From Methanomassiliicoccaceae archaeon UBA421 (GTDB lineage Archaea > Thermoplasmatota > Thermoplasmata > Methanomassiliicoccales > Methanomethylophilaceae), in the NCBI GenBank assembly GCA_002498365.1, contig DAHB01000003.1:62001-126000 (forward strand): 64,000 nucleotides of DNA, read 5' to 3'. The position numbers and the translations under genes were made by a program. Below are positions 16,841 to 25,648 of this stretch, piece after piece (position 1 is the first letter of the stretch; the number at the start of each line of letters is the position of its first letter). Under the pieces are notes generated by a model. The model did no database searches and was not told where the DNA came from. It saw only the letters and a program-made list of their open reading frames with translations.

Positions 16841-17377
16841 TCAATCCTTTTCGTAGTCCGACATGCACATGTAGGAGATGAACTCGCTCAGCTTCATGCC
16901 GCTGTCCCACCTCATGATGAAATTGCCGTTGCTGGATATGTCCATTTTAGGGATGCGTCTGTTGAGCAGGCCGCATCTTCCCCTGAGCCGTGCATCGGAA
17001 GGTATCGTGAAGATCCTCCAAGGGTCTCCTCTGACCCCCTTGAGCCTGTATGCGTATATGGGTATCAGATGCGACTTCTGGCACTCTAGCAGCATCTGGT
17101 CCGCCTGCTCGGTCAGCCGGGCGTTTCTGCTGAAATGCATAGTGCTCTCGTTGGAGCTCTTGACCTCGATCGGAAACGAGAAGTCCCATCGGAGCGCCAC
17201 AAGGTCGACCCCGAGGGAGCCGGCCGCCCTCACCACGAGGAACGGTTCTCTGATCATCGAGTTGTAGGCCTCGGCCTCGGCCGCGTCGCAGGTCTTGACC
17301 ATCTTGGCTATGACCTTCGGGTGCCCTGAGAGGAGATATTTCAACTCTCTTTCATAGATGTCGCCTGGGGGGGCCAT
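16841..17377 (-). CDS. hjc: Holliday junction resolvase Hjc, enlarged form
   Basis: Archaeal endonuclease that cuts four-way DNA junctions. The catalytic set of the PD-(D/E)XK fold is complete: Glu in YERELKYLL (residue 9), Asp58 in SLGVDLVAL, and Glu71 and Lys73 in PIEVKSS, plus the VVRAAGSLG loop. Typical Hjc proteins have 120-140 residues; this one has 178, with an insertion of roughly 25 residues between the first helix and VVRAAGS (about 18-45) and a C-terminal extension after residue 130. The start ATG 17377 is shortly downstream of a minus-strand TTTATAAA-type box near 17400. Confidence 0.88.
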   Translation of the reverse strand: MAPPGDIYERELKYLLSGHPKVIAKMVKTCDAAEAEAYNSMIREPFLVVRAAGSLGVDLVALRWDFSFPIEVKSSNESTMHFSRNARLTEQADQMLLECQKSHLIPIYAYRLKGVRGDPWRIFTIPSDARLRGRCGLLNRRIPKMDISSNGNFIMRWDSGMKLSEFISYMCMSDYEKD

Positions 17378-17440
17378 GAGGTAAAAGTGTGTAAGGTGTT
17401 TATAAATCGGACCGTGGGATGGCCGAAATTGCCGAAACTG

Positions 17441-18745
17441 TCAGGGAGACAGTCTCGATACGTCCCTGGGGAACAGGATGGCCTCTCTTATGTTGGGAAG
17501 ATCGAGCATCTTCACCAGAAGCCTTTCGGTCCCGATCCCCCACCCGCCGTGCGAGGGCATTCCGTACCTGAACGCTTCGAGATAGAACTCGAAATCCTTG
17601 GGGTCCAGCCCTTTCTTTTGCATCCTGGCCACCAAACGGTCGATGCGGTGCTCCCTCTGTCCTCCGGACGATATCTCCTGCCCTCTGTAATCCAGATCGA
17701 AGGAGTATGAGTAAGGTGTCCCGTCTTTTTCCATGATGTAGAAAGGCTTCGCGTCCTCCGGGTACTCGCATATGAAGTAGAGGTCGAACCCCTTCGACGA
17801 CATGCGGTCTCCGACGATCTTTTCGCCCTCGGTGCCCAGGTCGTCGCCGTCCTTGATGTCGAGTCCGCCCTCTCGTACCATCTCGAGGCATTCCTCGTAG
17901 GTTAGGCGGGGATACGGTACCGCGGGTATCCCGATATCCTTTCCGAGGACCGCAAGCTGTTCCGCACCCCTTTCCCTTATGCCCTTCAGCACGTGATCCA
18001 CGATCTTCTCGATCATGGACATGACCTCTTCCTCGGACGATATCCACGACATCTCCCCGTCGAAGGATACGAATTCGGTCACGTGGCGGTTGGTGTTGGA
18101 ATTCTCGGCACGGAACGCCGGGGACATCTCGAAAACACGGTCGAGCCCCGTAGACATCAGGATCTGTTTGTAAAGCTGGGGACTCTGTGCGAGATATGCG
18201 TCCCTTCCGAAATAGTCCACTTTGAAGAGGGTCGCACCGCCCTCGGCCCCCGAAGAGTTGATCTTCGGCGTGGAGACCTGTACGAATCCGTTCTCCCTGC
18301 AAGCCTCTCCGATCAGTTCGAACATGATCGACTTAAGCTCGAATATAGCCTTTATCTCAGGTTTGCGAATGTCCATGAATCTGTGGTTGAGACGGGTGTC
18401 CATCTCCACGTTGACCTTGTCCACGACGCCCATGGGAAGAGGCACGGCGGCCTCGGACACGACCTCGGCGGACATGGGTATTATTTCAAAACCAAGGGCG
18501 GTCTGGTTGCTGGCCTTCACTTCTCCGGTCACAGAAACCGCCGACTCTCTGGAGAGGGTGGTCAGCATCTCAAAAAGCCCGGGTTCGATCTTTTTCTTTG
18601 GCATGGTCACCTGCACCGTGCCGAACCTGTCCCTGAGCGTCAGGAAGGATATGCCCCCCAGATTTCTGATGTCCTGTGCCCAGCCGTTGACGGTAACGAT
18701 GCCGTCCTCCGCCTTGATGCTCTTCGTGTTCCTGATGAGGGTCAT
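17441..18745 (-). CDS. aspS: Aspartyl-tRNA synthetase, archaeal type
   Basis: Class IIb synthetase charging tRNA-Asp, and in lineages using the amidotransferase route also tRNA-Asn. The 434-residue protein has the N-terminal OB-fold anticodon-binding domain (about 15-100) and the catalytic core with motif 2 FRAENSNTNRHVTEF (near 212-226) and motif 3 GIGTERLLVKML (near 405-416), without the bacterial GAD insertion. A minus-strand TATA-like TTATCATAAG centred near 18772 is about 26 bases before ATG 18745. Divergent from the FBP aldolase/phosphatase gene. Discrimination between the two tRNAs cannot be decided by eye. Confidence 0.96.
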   Translation of the reverse strand: MTLIRNTKSIKAEDGIVTVNGWAQDIRNLGGISFLTLRDRFGTVQVTMPKKKIEPGLFEMLTTLSRESAVSVTGEVKASNQTALGFEIIPMSAEVVSEAAVPLPMGVVDKVNVEMDTRLNHRFMDIRKPEIKAIFELKSIMFELIGEACRENGFVQVSTPKINSSGAEGGATLFKVDYFGRDAYLAQSPQLYKQILMSTGLDRVFEMSPAFRAENSNTNRHVTEFVSFDGEMSWISSEEEVMSMIEKIVDHVLKGIRERGAEQLAVLGKDIGIPAVPYPRLTYEECLEMVREGGLDIKDGDDLGTEGEKIVGDRMSSKGFDLYFICEYPEDAKPFYIMEKDGTPYSYSFDLDYRGQEISSGGQREHRIDRLVARMQKKGLDPKDFEFYLEAFRYGMPSHGGWGIGTERLLVKMLDLPNIREAILFPRDVSRLSP

Positions 18746-18871
18746 TTGATCGAACGGTTATATCCGCTTATGATAAATAACTTCAGCCTTTGGACCACCC
18801 AGTACTGCGTGCGGGAATAAGTATTATTAATGGGACCGCCTACTCGGTCTAGTTTCGAGATGGGTGAATCC

Positions 18872-20014
18872 ATGTCAGAGGAAAAAGTAACAGTATCAGT
18901 GATAAAGGCGGACGTAGGGTCCGTTGTCGGACATTCTAAACCGCACCCTTCGATGCTTGAAGTATCCAGGGAGATCCTCAGAGACGCACAGAAGCAGGGC
19001 GTCATCGAAGATTTCTACGTTACCCGCGTCGGGGACGACATCAACCTTTTCATGACCCATTACAAGGGTGCCGGCAACAGCGACGTCCACGGCGCCGCAT
19101 GGGAGTGCTTCCAGAGGGCGGCCAAGATCGCCAAGTCCATGAAGCTGTACGCCGCCGGACAGGACATCCTCACCGATGCCTTCTCCGGTAACGTCAAAGG
19201 TGCCGGCCCAGGCTCTGCAGAGTTCTCTTTTGTCGAAAGGAACTCCGAGCCGATGCTGTTCTTCATGGCCGACAAGACCGAGCCGTCCGCTTATTCTCCG
19301 ATCCTTTCCAGGATATTTTTGGACCCGTTCACGACCACCGGGCTGGTCATCGATGCCAGGGCCAAGATGGGATTCGACGTCGAGATCCAGGACGTCATGG
19401 ACCACAAGAAAGTGGTATTGTCCTCGCCCGAAGAGACGCTCAGCATTCTGAGCCTCCTCGGAGATACGTCGAGATACGCGATCAAGAGGATCGACTCGAG
19501 AGCGGGCATCGGGCCTGCATGCGTCGTGTCCACCGACAAGCTCAACCTGACCGCCGGCAAGTACATAGGCAAGGACGACCCGGTATGCGTCTGCCGCGCC
19601 CAGAGCGGACTCCCCTCCGTAGGCGAATACCTTCAGCCTTTCGTCAACCCCACCATCGTGGCCGGTTGGATGAGGGGGTCCCACTACGGCGCGCTGTACC
19701 CCTGCTCGCCCGATGACTCGGACCCGGTCTATTTCGACGGTCCCCCGAGGATATGCTGCCTGGGATTCCAGCTCAACAACGGAAAGCTCCAGGGCCTCGA
19801 GCCCATGAACTCCAAGAATGGGGAGCACGTGCCCGTGGACTTCTTCAAGGGAGAGACCTGGAACAAGGCAAGGGAGGACGCTATAAAGGCATCCATGCTC
19901 ATGAGGAGCCAGGGCCCGTTCATGCCCTCCATACTCGGACCGGAGGAGATGGAATACACCTCCAGGCCGGAGGTCCTCAGCACCCTCACGTCGAGGTTTG
20001 AGAACATTGAGTGA
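18872..20014 (+). CDS. Fructose 1,6-bisphosphate aldolase/phosphatase
   Basis: Bifunctional archaeal gluconeogenic enzyme (type V FBPase) that condenses triose phosphates and removes the C1 phosphate. The 380-residue protein has the N-terminal metal and phosphate site TVSVIKADVGSVVGHS, the DDINLFMTHYKG segment, and the catalytic Tyr/Lys pair spaced by three residues in GKYIGKDDP (Y231, K234). ATG 18872 follows GGGTGA at seven bases; TATTATTA at 18822-18829 is the likely promoter. The stop overlaps the start of tpiA, so two successive gluconeogenic enzymes form one operon. Heavily biased codons suggest strong expression. Confidence 0.95.
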   Translation: MSEEKVTVSVIKADVGSVVGHSKPHPSMLEVSREILRDAQKQGVIEDFYVTRVGDDINLFMTHYKGAGNSDVHGAAWECFQRAAKIAKSMKLYAAGQDILTDAFSGNVKGAGPGSAEFSFVERNSEPMLFFMADKTEPSAYSPILSRIFLDPFTTTGLVIDARAKMGFDVEIQDVMDHKKVVLSSPEETLSILSLLGDTSRYAIKRIDSRAGIGPACVVSTDKLNLTAGKYIGKDDPVCVCRAQSGLPSVGEYLQPFVNPTIVAGWMRGSHYGALYPCSPDDSDPVYFDGPPRICCLGFQLNNGKLQGLEPMNSKNGEHVPVDFFKGETWNKAREDAIKASMLMRSQGPFMPSILGPEEMEYTSRPEVLSTLTSRFENIE

Positions 20015-20690
20015 GAAAAAGTTCCACAGACCGGTAATCATAGTGAACTTCAAGGCGTACCAGGAGGTCAACGGACCCGGCGCCCTGGAGCTCGCTAGGA
20101 TATGCGAGAAAGTCTCTGAGGAGTCCGGGCTTAAGGTGGGCATATGCCCGCCGATGGTGGACCTCGGATACGTGGCCAGGAACGTGAACATCCCGGTGTT
20201 CGCTCAGAACATCGACCCACGGGCCCCTGGGTCCGCCACGGGATGGGTCACTCCCGCCATGGTGAAGGGATGCGGCGCGGCAGGAACCCTGATAAACCAC
20301 ACCGAGCACAAGATCAGACTGAACGAGATATCCGAATGCACAGACCTCGCCAAGGCCTCGGACCTCATCACCCTGATATGTTCTGACAACGACAGGGTCG
20401 CCGCTCAGGTTGCACAGTTCCGTCCTGATTTAGTCGCGGTGGAGCCACCCGACCTGATCGGAGGGGACCTTTCCGTCACAAAGGCCAATCCTGCGATCAT
20501 CGAGAACACGGTGGACGCGGTCAGGTCGGTCAACCATACGGTCATGATCCTCTGCGGTGCAGGCGTCAAGACCGGAGCCGATGTCAGGGCGGCGCTCGAC
20601 CTCGGCGCCGACGGCGTGCTTCTAGCTTCCGGCGTCGTAAGGTCCAAAGACCCCGAGGCTACGGTCAGGGACCTCATCGGCAAGGTCTGA
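20007..20690 (+). CDS. tpiA: Triosephosphate isomerase, archaeal type
   Basis: Interconverts dihydroxyacetone phosphate and glyceraldehyde 3-phosphate. The short, 227-residue form is that of tetrameric archaeal TIMs. Active-site residues are the lysine in VNFKAY (about residue 16), the histidine in LINHTEH (H98) and the glutamate in VEPPDLIGG (E146); the phosphate loop is CGAGVKTGAD. I take TTG 20007 as start, overlapping the upstream stop and preceded by GAGGT; a TTG at 19998 is the alternative. Cotranscription with the aldolase/phosphatase links it to gluconeogenesis. Confidence 0.94.
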   Translation: MSEKKFHRPVIIVNFKAYQEVNGPGALELARICEKVSEESGLKVGICPPMVDLGYVARNVNIPVFAQNIDPRAPGSATGWVTPAMVKGCGAAGTLINHTEHKIRLNEISECTDLAKASDLITLICSDNDRVAAQVAQFRPDLVAVEPPDLIGGDLSVTKANPAIIENTVDAVRSVNHTVMILCGAGVKTGADVRAALDLGADGVLLASGVVRSKDPEATVRDLIGKV

Positions 20691-20771
20691 GTCCCCGTTC
20701 TGTCTCGGTGCCGGCCGTACACATTAACTGTAGTTCGAGCCCTGATAAACGGGAACGCAGACAAGCGGGCG

Positions 20772-22841
20772 ATGAGACCTGTCATTCTGTTACTCTTAGC
20801 GGCTCTGATAGCAGTCACGCCCGCGTTCATGGCGATCGAGAGCGCGGCGGCCGTGCCTGACGGCGTCTTGATCTCGGAGGTTCAGCCGAAAGGCGCCGAG
20901 GGATTCTCGCTGCATAACTTCGGCGACCGTCGGCTGGATATCGAAGGATATCATCTATCCGACGGCGAAGGCGAACTAGTTTTCACCAGGTCTTTAATCC
21001 TGGAACCCTTTGCGGACATAACCGTCTCATTCGACATCAATGCAGTCCAGACCTTCCTCGAACGTCCAGGTGACGAAGATTATTTCGTGTACGAGGTCGG
21101 GACCTTCGGGATCGTCGCCGATAAAAGATTCAAACTCGCAGATGCAGGGGACGGACTTTGCCTTTACGGCCGAGGGAACGTTCTTTTGGACTCGGTCTGC
21201 TGGGGGAACGTCACGGTCGAAGGCTGGAGCGGTCGGCCCGGAGACCGGCCCACGGCAGACAGGTACCTGGTCCGCCATTCTTCGACAGATACCGACACGG
21301 CAGACGATTGGAAGCTGACCCGTCCCGGAATGACGGACCGGACGTGCGTCTCGTTCACAGCCGACGTGACGCCGTTCACATTTCCGGAATGCTGCGGTTC
21401 GCAGATCTTCAATGCACTCGAATCGGCGAGAGAGGAAGTGCTCATATCCATCTATCAGTTGACCAGCAGAGATATCGTGGCCCTCCTTTGTCTTCTTGCA
21501 GAGAGCGGCGTGAAAGTGAACGTCCTGCTGGAAGGGTCTCCTCTGGGAGACAGGGAGCTGGTCAACAACGAGCGCATGATGATGAAATGTCTGGTCGACA
21601 GTGGCGGCACTGTGAGGCTCATCAACGATCCGAATTCCAGAGACGACGGGGATCACGGCAGCAGATTCACATATGTCCATTCCAAATATGCGGTCATAGA
21701 CGGAAAAACGACCATAATAACATCCGAGAACTGGACAGAGTCCAATATGGGCGAAGGAAGAGGCAACAGGGGATGGGGGGCCGTGCTGGAAAGCGAGGGA
21801 TGCGCATCCTACATGAGGGAGGTATTTTTCAATGACAGTAGCAACGCCTTCGGAGACTGTGGCGACCTGTTGGAACTTTACCCCCAACAGGCAGGGTTCG
21901 AATGCGGTCTGATATATTCCGATCCCGCTCTGACCTATGACTCAAGCCATGAGATCACCACGTTCAGAGACTGCATCGTGTCACCAGTTCTGTCACCTGA
22001 CAACTCGTACGGACTGCTCAGGTCCATGATCGAAGGCTCCCAGGTCCGGGTTTTCGCCCAGCAGATGGACCTTTCGGATTCTTACATGAGCCTATCCGAA
22101 GGGTCCCCCGTGTCATGGATGGTGGACGCCGCGTCCGGCGGCATCGACGGCAGGTTGATGCTGGACCTCACTAACGACACGGGAGGCAAATATGCCGAAG
22201 TAGGACTGATCAACACCACCACCGGCCTTAAGGCGGCGGGGATCAACGGAGGCGAAGGATTTCGGCTGGCTCACAACAAGGGAGTAATCGCAGACGACAG
22301 GGTGTGGGTCGGTTCCGTGAACTGGACGAGCACATCGTTTTTTCATAACAGGGAGGTTGCGGCCATCATCGATTCCCCGGGCGTTACGGATTTCTTCACA
22401 TCCTATTTCTTGGAGGATTGGGAAGACAATTATGCTTTCGGGGAGATAAATGTGGAGGTCATTCCTCTTGGGGACAAGGTGCCGTCCGACTTCGGTTCCT
22501 TCGAGGTGACAATATCTCCAAAGGGAGATTACAAGATCGTGTGGGACATATACGGGGACGGAAGGTTCGTCCGAAGCTCTGCTGTCACCAAGATTTCCTA
22601 TGAAGGGCTGGACCCGGGAAGACACACACTCATCGTTACGGTTTCTGACGAAGACACGGGAAGGTCCGCCGTCGCAGAGGCAGAATACCTCACGGGCGAA
22701 CGTCACGGGCATACCGACAATATTAATGTCAATTCCGTATACTTGGCCATAGTGGCGTCAGCCTCCGTGGCCGCTTTGGGGATCGTCAGAGTAGAAAGAA
22801 CTCGGGACCCCCGAGAAAAACGGAAGAGGAGATATCGGTGA
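20772..22841 (+). CDS. Exported phospholipase D-like protein with lamin-tail domain
   Basis: A secreted or surface protein of 689 residues. Residues 1-28 are a signal peptide; about 30-150 resemble a lamin-tail domain (VLISEVQPKGAEGFSLHNFGD); two PLD catalytic motifs follow, VHSKYAVID near 302-310 with TSENWTES, and AHNKGVIAD near 500-508 with GSVNWTST, so both HKD halves of the active site are intact. Near residues 655-672 there is one membrane helix followed by a very basic tail, anchoring the protein with its catalytic part outside. Possible substrates are lipids, nucleic acids or cell-surface polymers. The gene overlaps the next one by one base (TGATG). Confidence 0.85.
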   Translation: MRPVILLLLAALIAVTPAFMAIESAAAVPDGVLISEVQPKGAEGFSLHNFGDRRLDIEGYHLSDGEGELVFTRSLILEPFADITVSFDINAVQTFLERPGDEDYFVYEVGTFGIVADKRFKLADAGDGLCLYGRGNVLLDSVCWGNVTVEGWSGRPGDRPTADRYLVRHSSTDTDTADDWKLTRPGMTDRTCVSFTADVTPFTFPECCGSQIFNALESAREEVLISIYQLTSRDIVALLCLLAESGVKVNVLLEGSPLGDRELVNNERMMMKCLVDSGGTVRLINDPNSRDDGDHGSRFTYVHSKYAVIDGKTTIITSENWTESNMGEGRGNRGWGAVLESEGCASYMREVFFNDSSNAFGDCGDLLELYPQQAGFECGLIYSDPALTYDSSHEITTFRDCIVSPVLSPDNSYGLLRSMIEGSQVRVFAQQMDLSDSYMSLSEGSPVSWMVDAASGGIDGRLMLDLTNDTGGKYAEVGLINTTTGLKAAGINGGEGFRLAHNKGVIADDRVWVGSVNWTSTSFFHNREVAAIIDSPGVTDFFTSYFLEDWEDNYAFGEINVEVIPLGDKVPSDFGSFEVTISPKGDYKIVWDIYGDGRFVRSSAVTKISYEGLDPGRHTLIVTVSDEDTGRSAVAEAEYLTGERHGHTDNINVNSVYLAIVASASVAALGIVRVERTRDPREKRKRRYR

Positions 22842-23287
22842 TGATAAGACAGATGTCCGAAGAGGACCTCCCGCGCGTTTACGCAATCGCCTTGAGCTCG
22901 CTCGACGAGTACTACCTGCCGGAGGTCTTCTCGTTTTTTTTAAACCAGTGGCCCGGCGGGCAGCTCGTGGCATGTTCTGTCACCGGTAAAGTGATAGGTT
23001 TCATCTGCGGCTCCCGTCTGGGACCGGAACGCGTGGGGATAGCGCTTCTGGCTGTCGAAAGGGAGAGCAGGCGCCGCGGAGCAGGATCGGAGCTTCTGGC
23101 GGCCTTGAGGCGGCGTGCAGTCGCAGAGGGCGCATACACCGTGCAGCTGGAGGTCCGCATAGAAAACGGGGCCGCGATATCATTCTACAAATCCCGAGGG
23201 TTCATAGCTGCCGAGGCCTTGCCGGCCTTCTATAACAACGGCGGGGATGCCATCAGGATGATCGGGGCCACGGTTCAGAACTCGTAA
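22841..23287 (+). CDS. GNAT-family N-acetyltransferase, RimI-like
   Basis: Acetyl-CoA-dependent N-acetyltransferase of 148 residues. The acetyl-CoA pyrophosphate loop ESRRRGAGSELL and the C-terminal ENGAAISFYKSRGF motif are those of the RimI/ArdI group, which acetylate protein N termini. ATG 22841 overlaps the stop of the PLD-like gene and is preceded by CGGTG. The substrate is unknown; in archaea RimI-like enzymes acetylate many proteins. Its coupling to an exported protein gene may have no functional meaning. Confidence 0.88.
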   Translation: MIRQMSEEDLPRVYAIALSSLDEYYLPEVFSFFLNQWPGGQLVACSVTGKVIGFICGSRLGPERVGIALLAVERESRRRGAGSELLAALRRRAVAEGAYTVQLEVRIENGAAISFYKSRGFIAAEALPAFYNNGGDAIRMIGATVQNS

Positions 23288-23360
23288 TTCAGTCAATCTT
23301 TTTCTGGTTCTTCCAACATCTATAACTATTCATAAGGCCGTTAAGCATCGAGGTAAAATA

Positions 23361-24077
23361 ATGGAAAACGAAGAACCATACCATTACTGCTGCTGTGACG
23401 AAGCAGAAGTAAGCGAAAGGATCCCACTCATAGGAGAGGACGCGCCGGCCTTCAAGGCGAACACTACGCAGGGCGAGATAAATTTCCCCGAGGACTTCAA
23501 AGGGAAATGGGTCATCCTGTTCTCCCACCCCGCCGATTTCACTCCGGTCTGCTCCACCGAGTTCATGACCTTTGCGGCGATGGCGGACGAGTTCAAGGCG
23601 CTCAACACCCAGCTCGTCGGCATCTCCATAGATTCCATCCACTCGCACATCGCCTGGCTCAGGTCGATCTGCCAGATGGAGTGGGGACCGCACAAGAAAG
23701 GCGTAGAGATAGCATTCCCTCTGATCGACGACGTGAGCATGAGCGTCGCCAACAAATACGGAATGGTCCACGACAAATCCTCGACCTCCGCAGTGCGTGC
23801 GACGTTCATCATCGATCCTGTCGGTAAGATCAGGACCATCCTCTACTACCCGGCAAGCACCGGGCGCAACATGGAGGAGATCAAGAGGGTCGTGATCGCT
23901 CTGCAGAAGGCGGACAAGGACAAGTGCGCCACGCCTGCCAACTGGAAGCCCGGGGACGACGTCATCATCCCGCCGCCCGGAAGCTGCGGTGCCGCGAAGG
24001 ACCGTGTGGCGGACAAGTCCGAGGACAAGTACTGCTACGACTGGTTCCTTTGCTTCCGCAAAGAGAAGAAGCAGTAA
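23361..24077 (+). CDS. Peroxiredoxin with extra N- and C-terminal cysteines
   Basis: Thiol peroxidase of the AhpC/Prx6 group, reducing hydrogen peroxide and organic peroxides. The peroxidatic cysteine is C64 in DFTPVCSTEF; the conserved Arg-bearing AVRATFIIDP follows. The protein has 238 residues and is extended at both ends: an N-terminal YHYCCCDE with three consecutive cysteines (10-12) and a C-terminal tail with cysteines in GSCGAAK, KYCYDW and LCFRK. These could act as resolving cysteines or bind metal; that is speculation. A clear hairpin-T terminator follows the TAA. Confidence 0.92.
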   Translation: MENEEPYHYCCCDEAEVSERIPLIGEDAPAFKANTTQGEINFPEDFKGKWVILFSHPADFTPVCSTEFMTFAAMADEFKALNTQLVGISIDSIHSHIAWLRSICQMEWGPHKKGVEIAFPLIDDVSMSVANKYGMVHDKSSTSAVRATFIIDPVGKIRTILYYPASTGRNMEEIKRVVIALQKADKDKCATPANWKPGDDVIIPPPGSCGAAKDRVADKSEDKYCYDWFLCFRKEKKQ

Positions 24078-24086
24078 AATCATTTA

Positions 24087-24107
24087 GGGGCGAAAGCCCC
24101 TTTTTTT
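24087..24107 (+). terminator. Terminator after the peroxiredoxin gene
   Basis: GGGGC (24087-24091) and GCCCC (24096-24100) enclose a GAAA tetraloop and are followed by seven T. This is a compact intrinsic-type terminator located 9 bases after the stop codon and between convergent genes; on the other strand it also lies just beyond the LonB-like gene. Confidence 0.75.
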
Positions 24108-24118
24108 AAATATTTCGT

Positions 24119-25639
24119 TCAGTTGAACATGCTGTCGTCGGGAACGTGCTCGTTCTGGAAATAATACTGTGATTTTTCCTTCTGGGCGCTGGAGACGTCT
24201 TTCGAAAGGCCCTTGGTGTACGAGCCGTATTTGTTCCTGATCTGCTCTTCGACGGGCATAGCACGCTTCAGCGCCCTGCGGACGTGTTCAGCGGTGATCA
24301 TGTCCTCTCCGTCGACCACGGCGATGTCCCCCGCGGCGCGGATGAGCCCTCCCATTTCCCTGAGCCTCAGAGTGAGGGAGTTAGTCTGCTCGTCCAGTTT
24401 CGCCCTGCGGCGACCTTCTTTGATGAGCTCCTCCACGGCGGGTATGTCCGCATGTGGGATGCGCCCGTCCTTCTGGACCTCCTGGGCGACGAACTGGGCG
24501 TATTTGGCGCGATTCTCGCTTATGTCAGGCATGACCGTGTCGACCAGCACCTCGTACCCGTTGCCTATTATGCGCGAGCGCAGCGGGGATAGTATGTTCT
24601 CGATGTCCTGGATGTTGCATGCTGCCACCAAAATGAAGTCGCAGGGCACGGCGTCCACTCTCACGCTGGCGCCCGCAGACTGCGGATTGTGTCCGGTGAT
24701 CGGGAATGTCTTATCCTGCATGGCGGTCAGGATGTACCTTTGTAAATTGCCGAGATGGGATATCTCGTCAATGAACAGAACTCCTTCGTGGGCTTCGTGT
24801 ATGGCTCCGGCGACGACCCTCTCGTAAGCGGGAGAGCCGAGTTTCTCGTGTCCTCCGTACGGATCGTGCAGTACGTCTCCCAGAAGCTCGGTCTCAGAAG
24901 AACCGGTGGCCATGACGAACGGGTTCCTCCTCAGCTTCACAAGTACCTTCTTGTTCTTGGTGCCCTGAAGCTGGCTTCTCTTCTCCAGAGACTTCTGGTC
25001 GAGCATTCGTATATGGTCTCCGGCCCTTTCGAACACGATCGTCTCCTCGGTCCCGTCGGGGAGGGTCCTCGTGGTGTTCACGCGGTCCTTTCCGGCGAGC
25101 GTCGGCTGCCCGTTGAAAGATTCCATGAGGCTGCCGAAAAGATCGGCGAAGGGGGCGTTCGCGGCAACGCTTGTCTTTCCCGTTTGGCACTCGGGGCAGA
25201 CGAGGTCATGGGGTCTAGAGTATGCGCCGCATTTCTTGCAGCGGAATCCGAGGCGTTCTGCTACGTTCGCGGGAGCCTTCTTTGGTTCCAGAAGCGTGCC
25301 CCCGGTCTCGGCGGTGAGGTCTTCTTCTCGGGTGACCTCCTTGTCGTCCAGCACTTCGAGGAGCGGTCTTTCGCTGTTCTCGGGGTTTTTCACGACGCGT
25401 ATCTCATGGCAAGGCACCGGCAGGTTCAGGGAGAGCGCTTGCGCGATCATCGACTTGCCGGTGCCCGGAGGCCCGACCAGGAGCAGGTTCCTGCGCTGTG
25501 TCGCGGCGATCTTGGCCATTTGGATGGCCTCGTTCTGACCCAGCACCCTGTCCAGGGGGTCGGATGGCAGAAGTATCTCGCCGGTCGACGCGAGCTCGGT
25601 CACATCGCTCCAATATTTCACGGGCCTCTTTTCTGACAT
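24119..25639 (-). CDS. LonB-like AAA+ ATPase without peptidase domain
   Basis: The protein follows the ATPase half of archaeal LonB: Walker A VGPPGTGKSM (residues 55-64), Walker B GVLFIDEI (near 290), the FPITGHNPQSAGASVR sensor region, and the C-terminal lid with LTLRLREMGGLIRAAGDIAV. LonB's two membrane helices are replaced by an insert with a zinc ribbon (C134, C137, C148, C151), and the S16 peptidase domain is absent: only about 45 polar residues follow the lid before TGA. It therefore cannot be a protease alone. It may be a remodelling or chaperone ATPase, or an MCM/MoxR-like switch; function unknown. It is upstream of nothing on its strand and downstream of dnaG. Confidence 0.8.
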   Translation of the reverse strand: MSEKRPVKYWSDVTELASTGEILLPSDPLDRVLGQNEAIQMAKIAATQRRNLLLVGPPGTGKSMIAQALSLNLPVPCHEIRVVKNPENSERPLLEVLDDKEVTREEDLTAETGGTLLEPKKAPANVAERLGFRCKKCGAYSRPHDLVCPECQTGKTSVAANAPFADLFGSLMESFNGQPTLAGKDRVNTTRTLPDGTEETIVFERAGDHIRMLDQKSLEKRSQLQGTKNKKVLVKLRRNPFVMATGSSETELLGDVLHDPYGGHEKLGSPAYERVVAGAIHEAHEGVLFIDEISHLGNLQRYILTAMQDKTFPITGHNPQSAGASVRVDAVPCDFILVAACNIQDIENILSPLRSRIIGNGYEVLVDTVMPDISENRAKYAQFVAQEVQKDGRIPHADIPAVEELIKEGRRRAKLDEQTNSLTLRLREMGGLIRAAGDIAVVDGEDMITAEHVRRALKRAMPVEEQIRNKYGSYTKGLSKDVSSAQKEKSQYYFQNEHVPDDSMFN

Positions 25640-25648
25640 GGGATTTCC

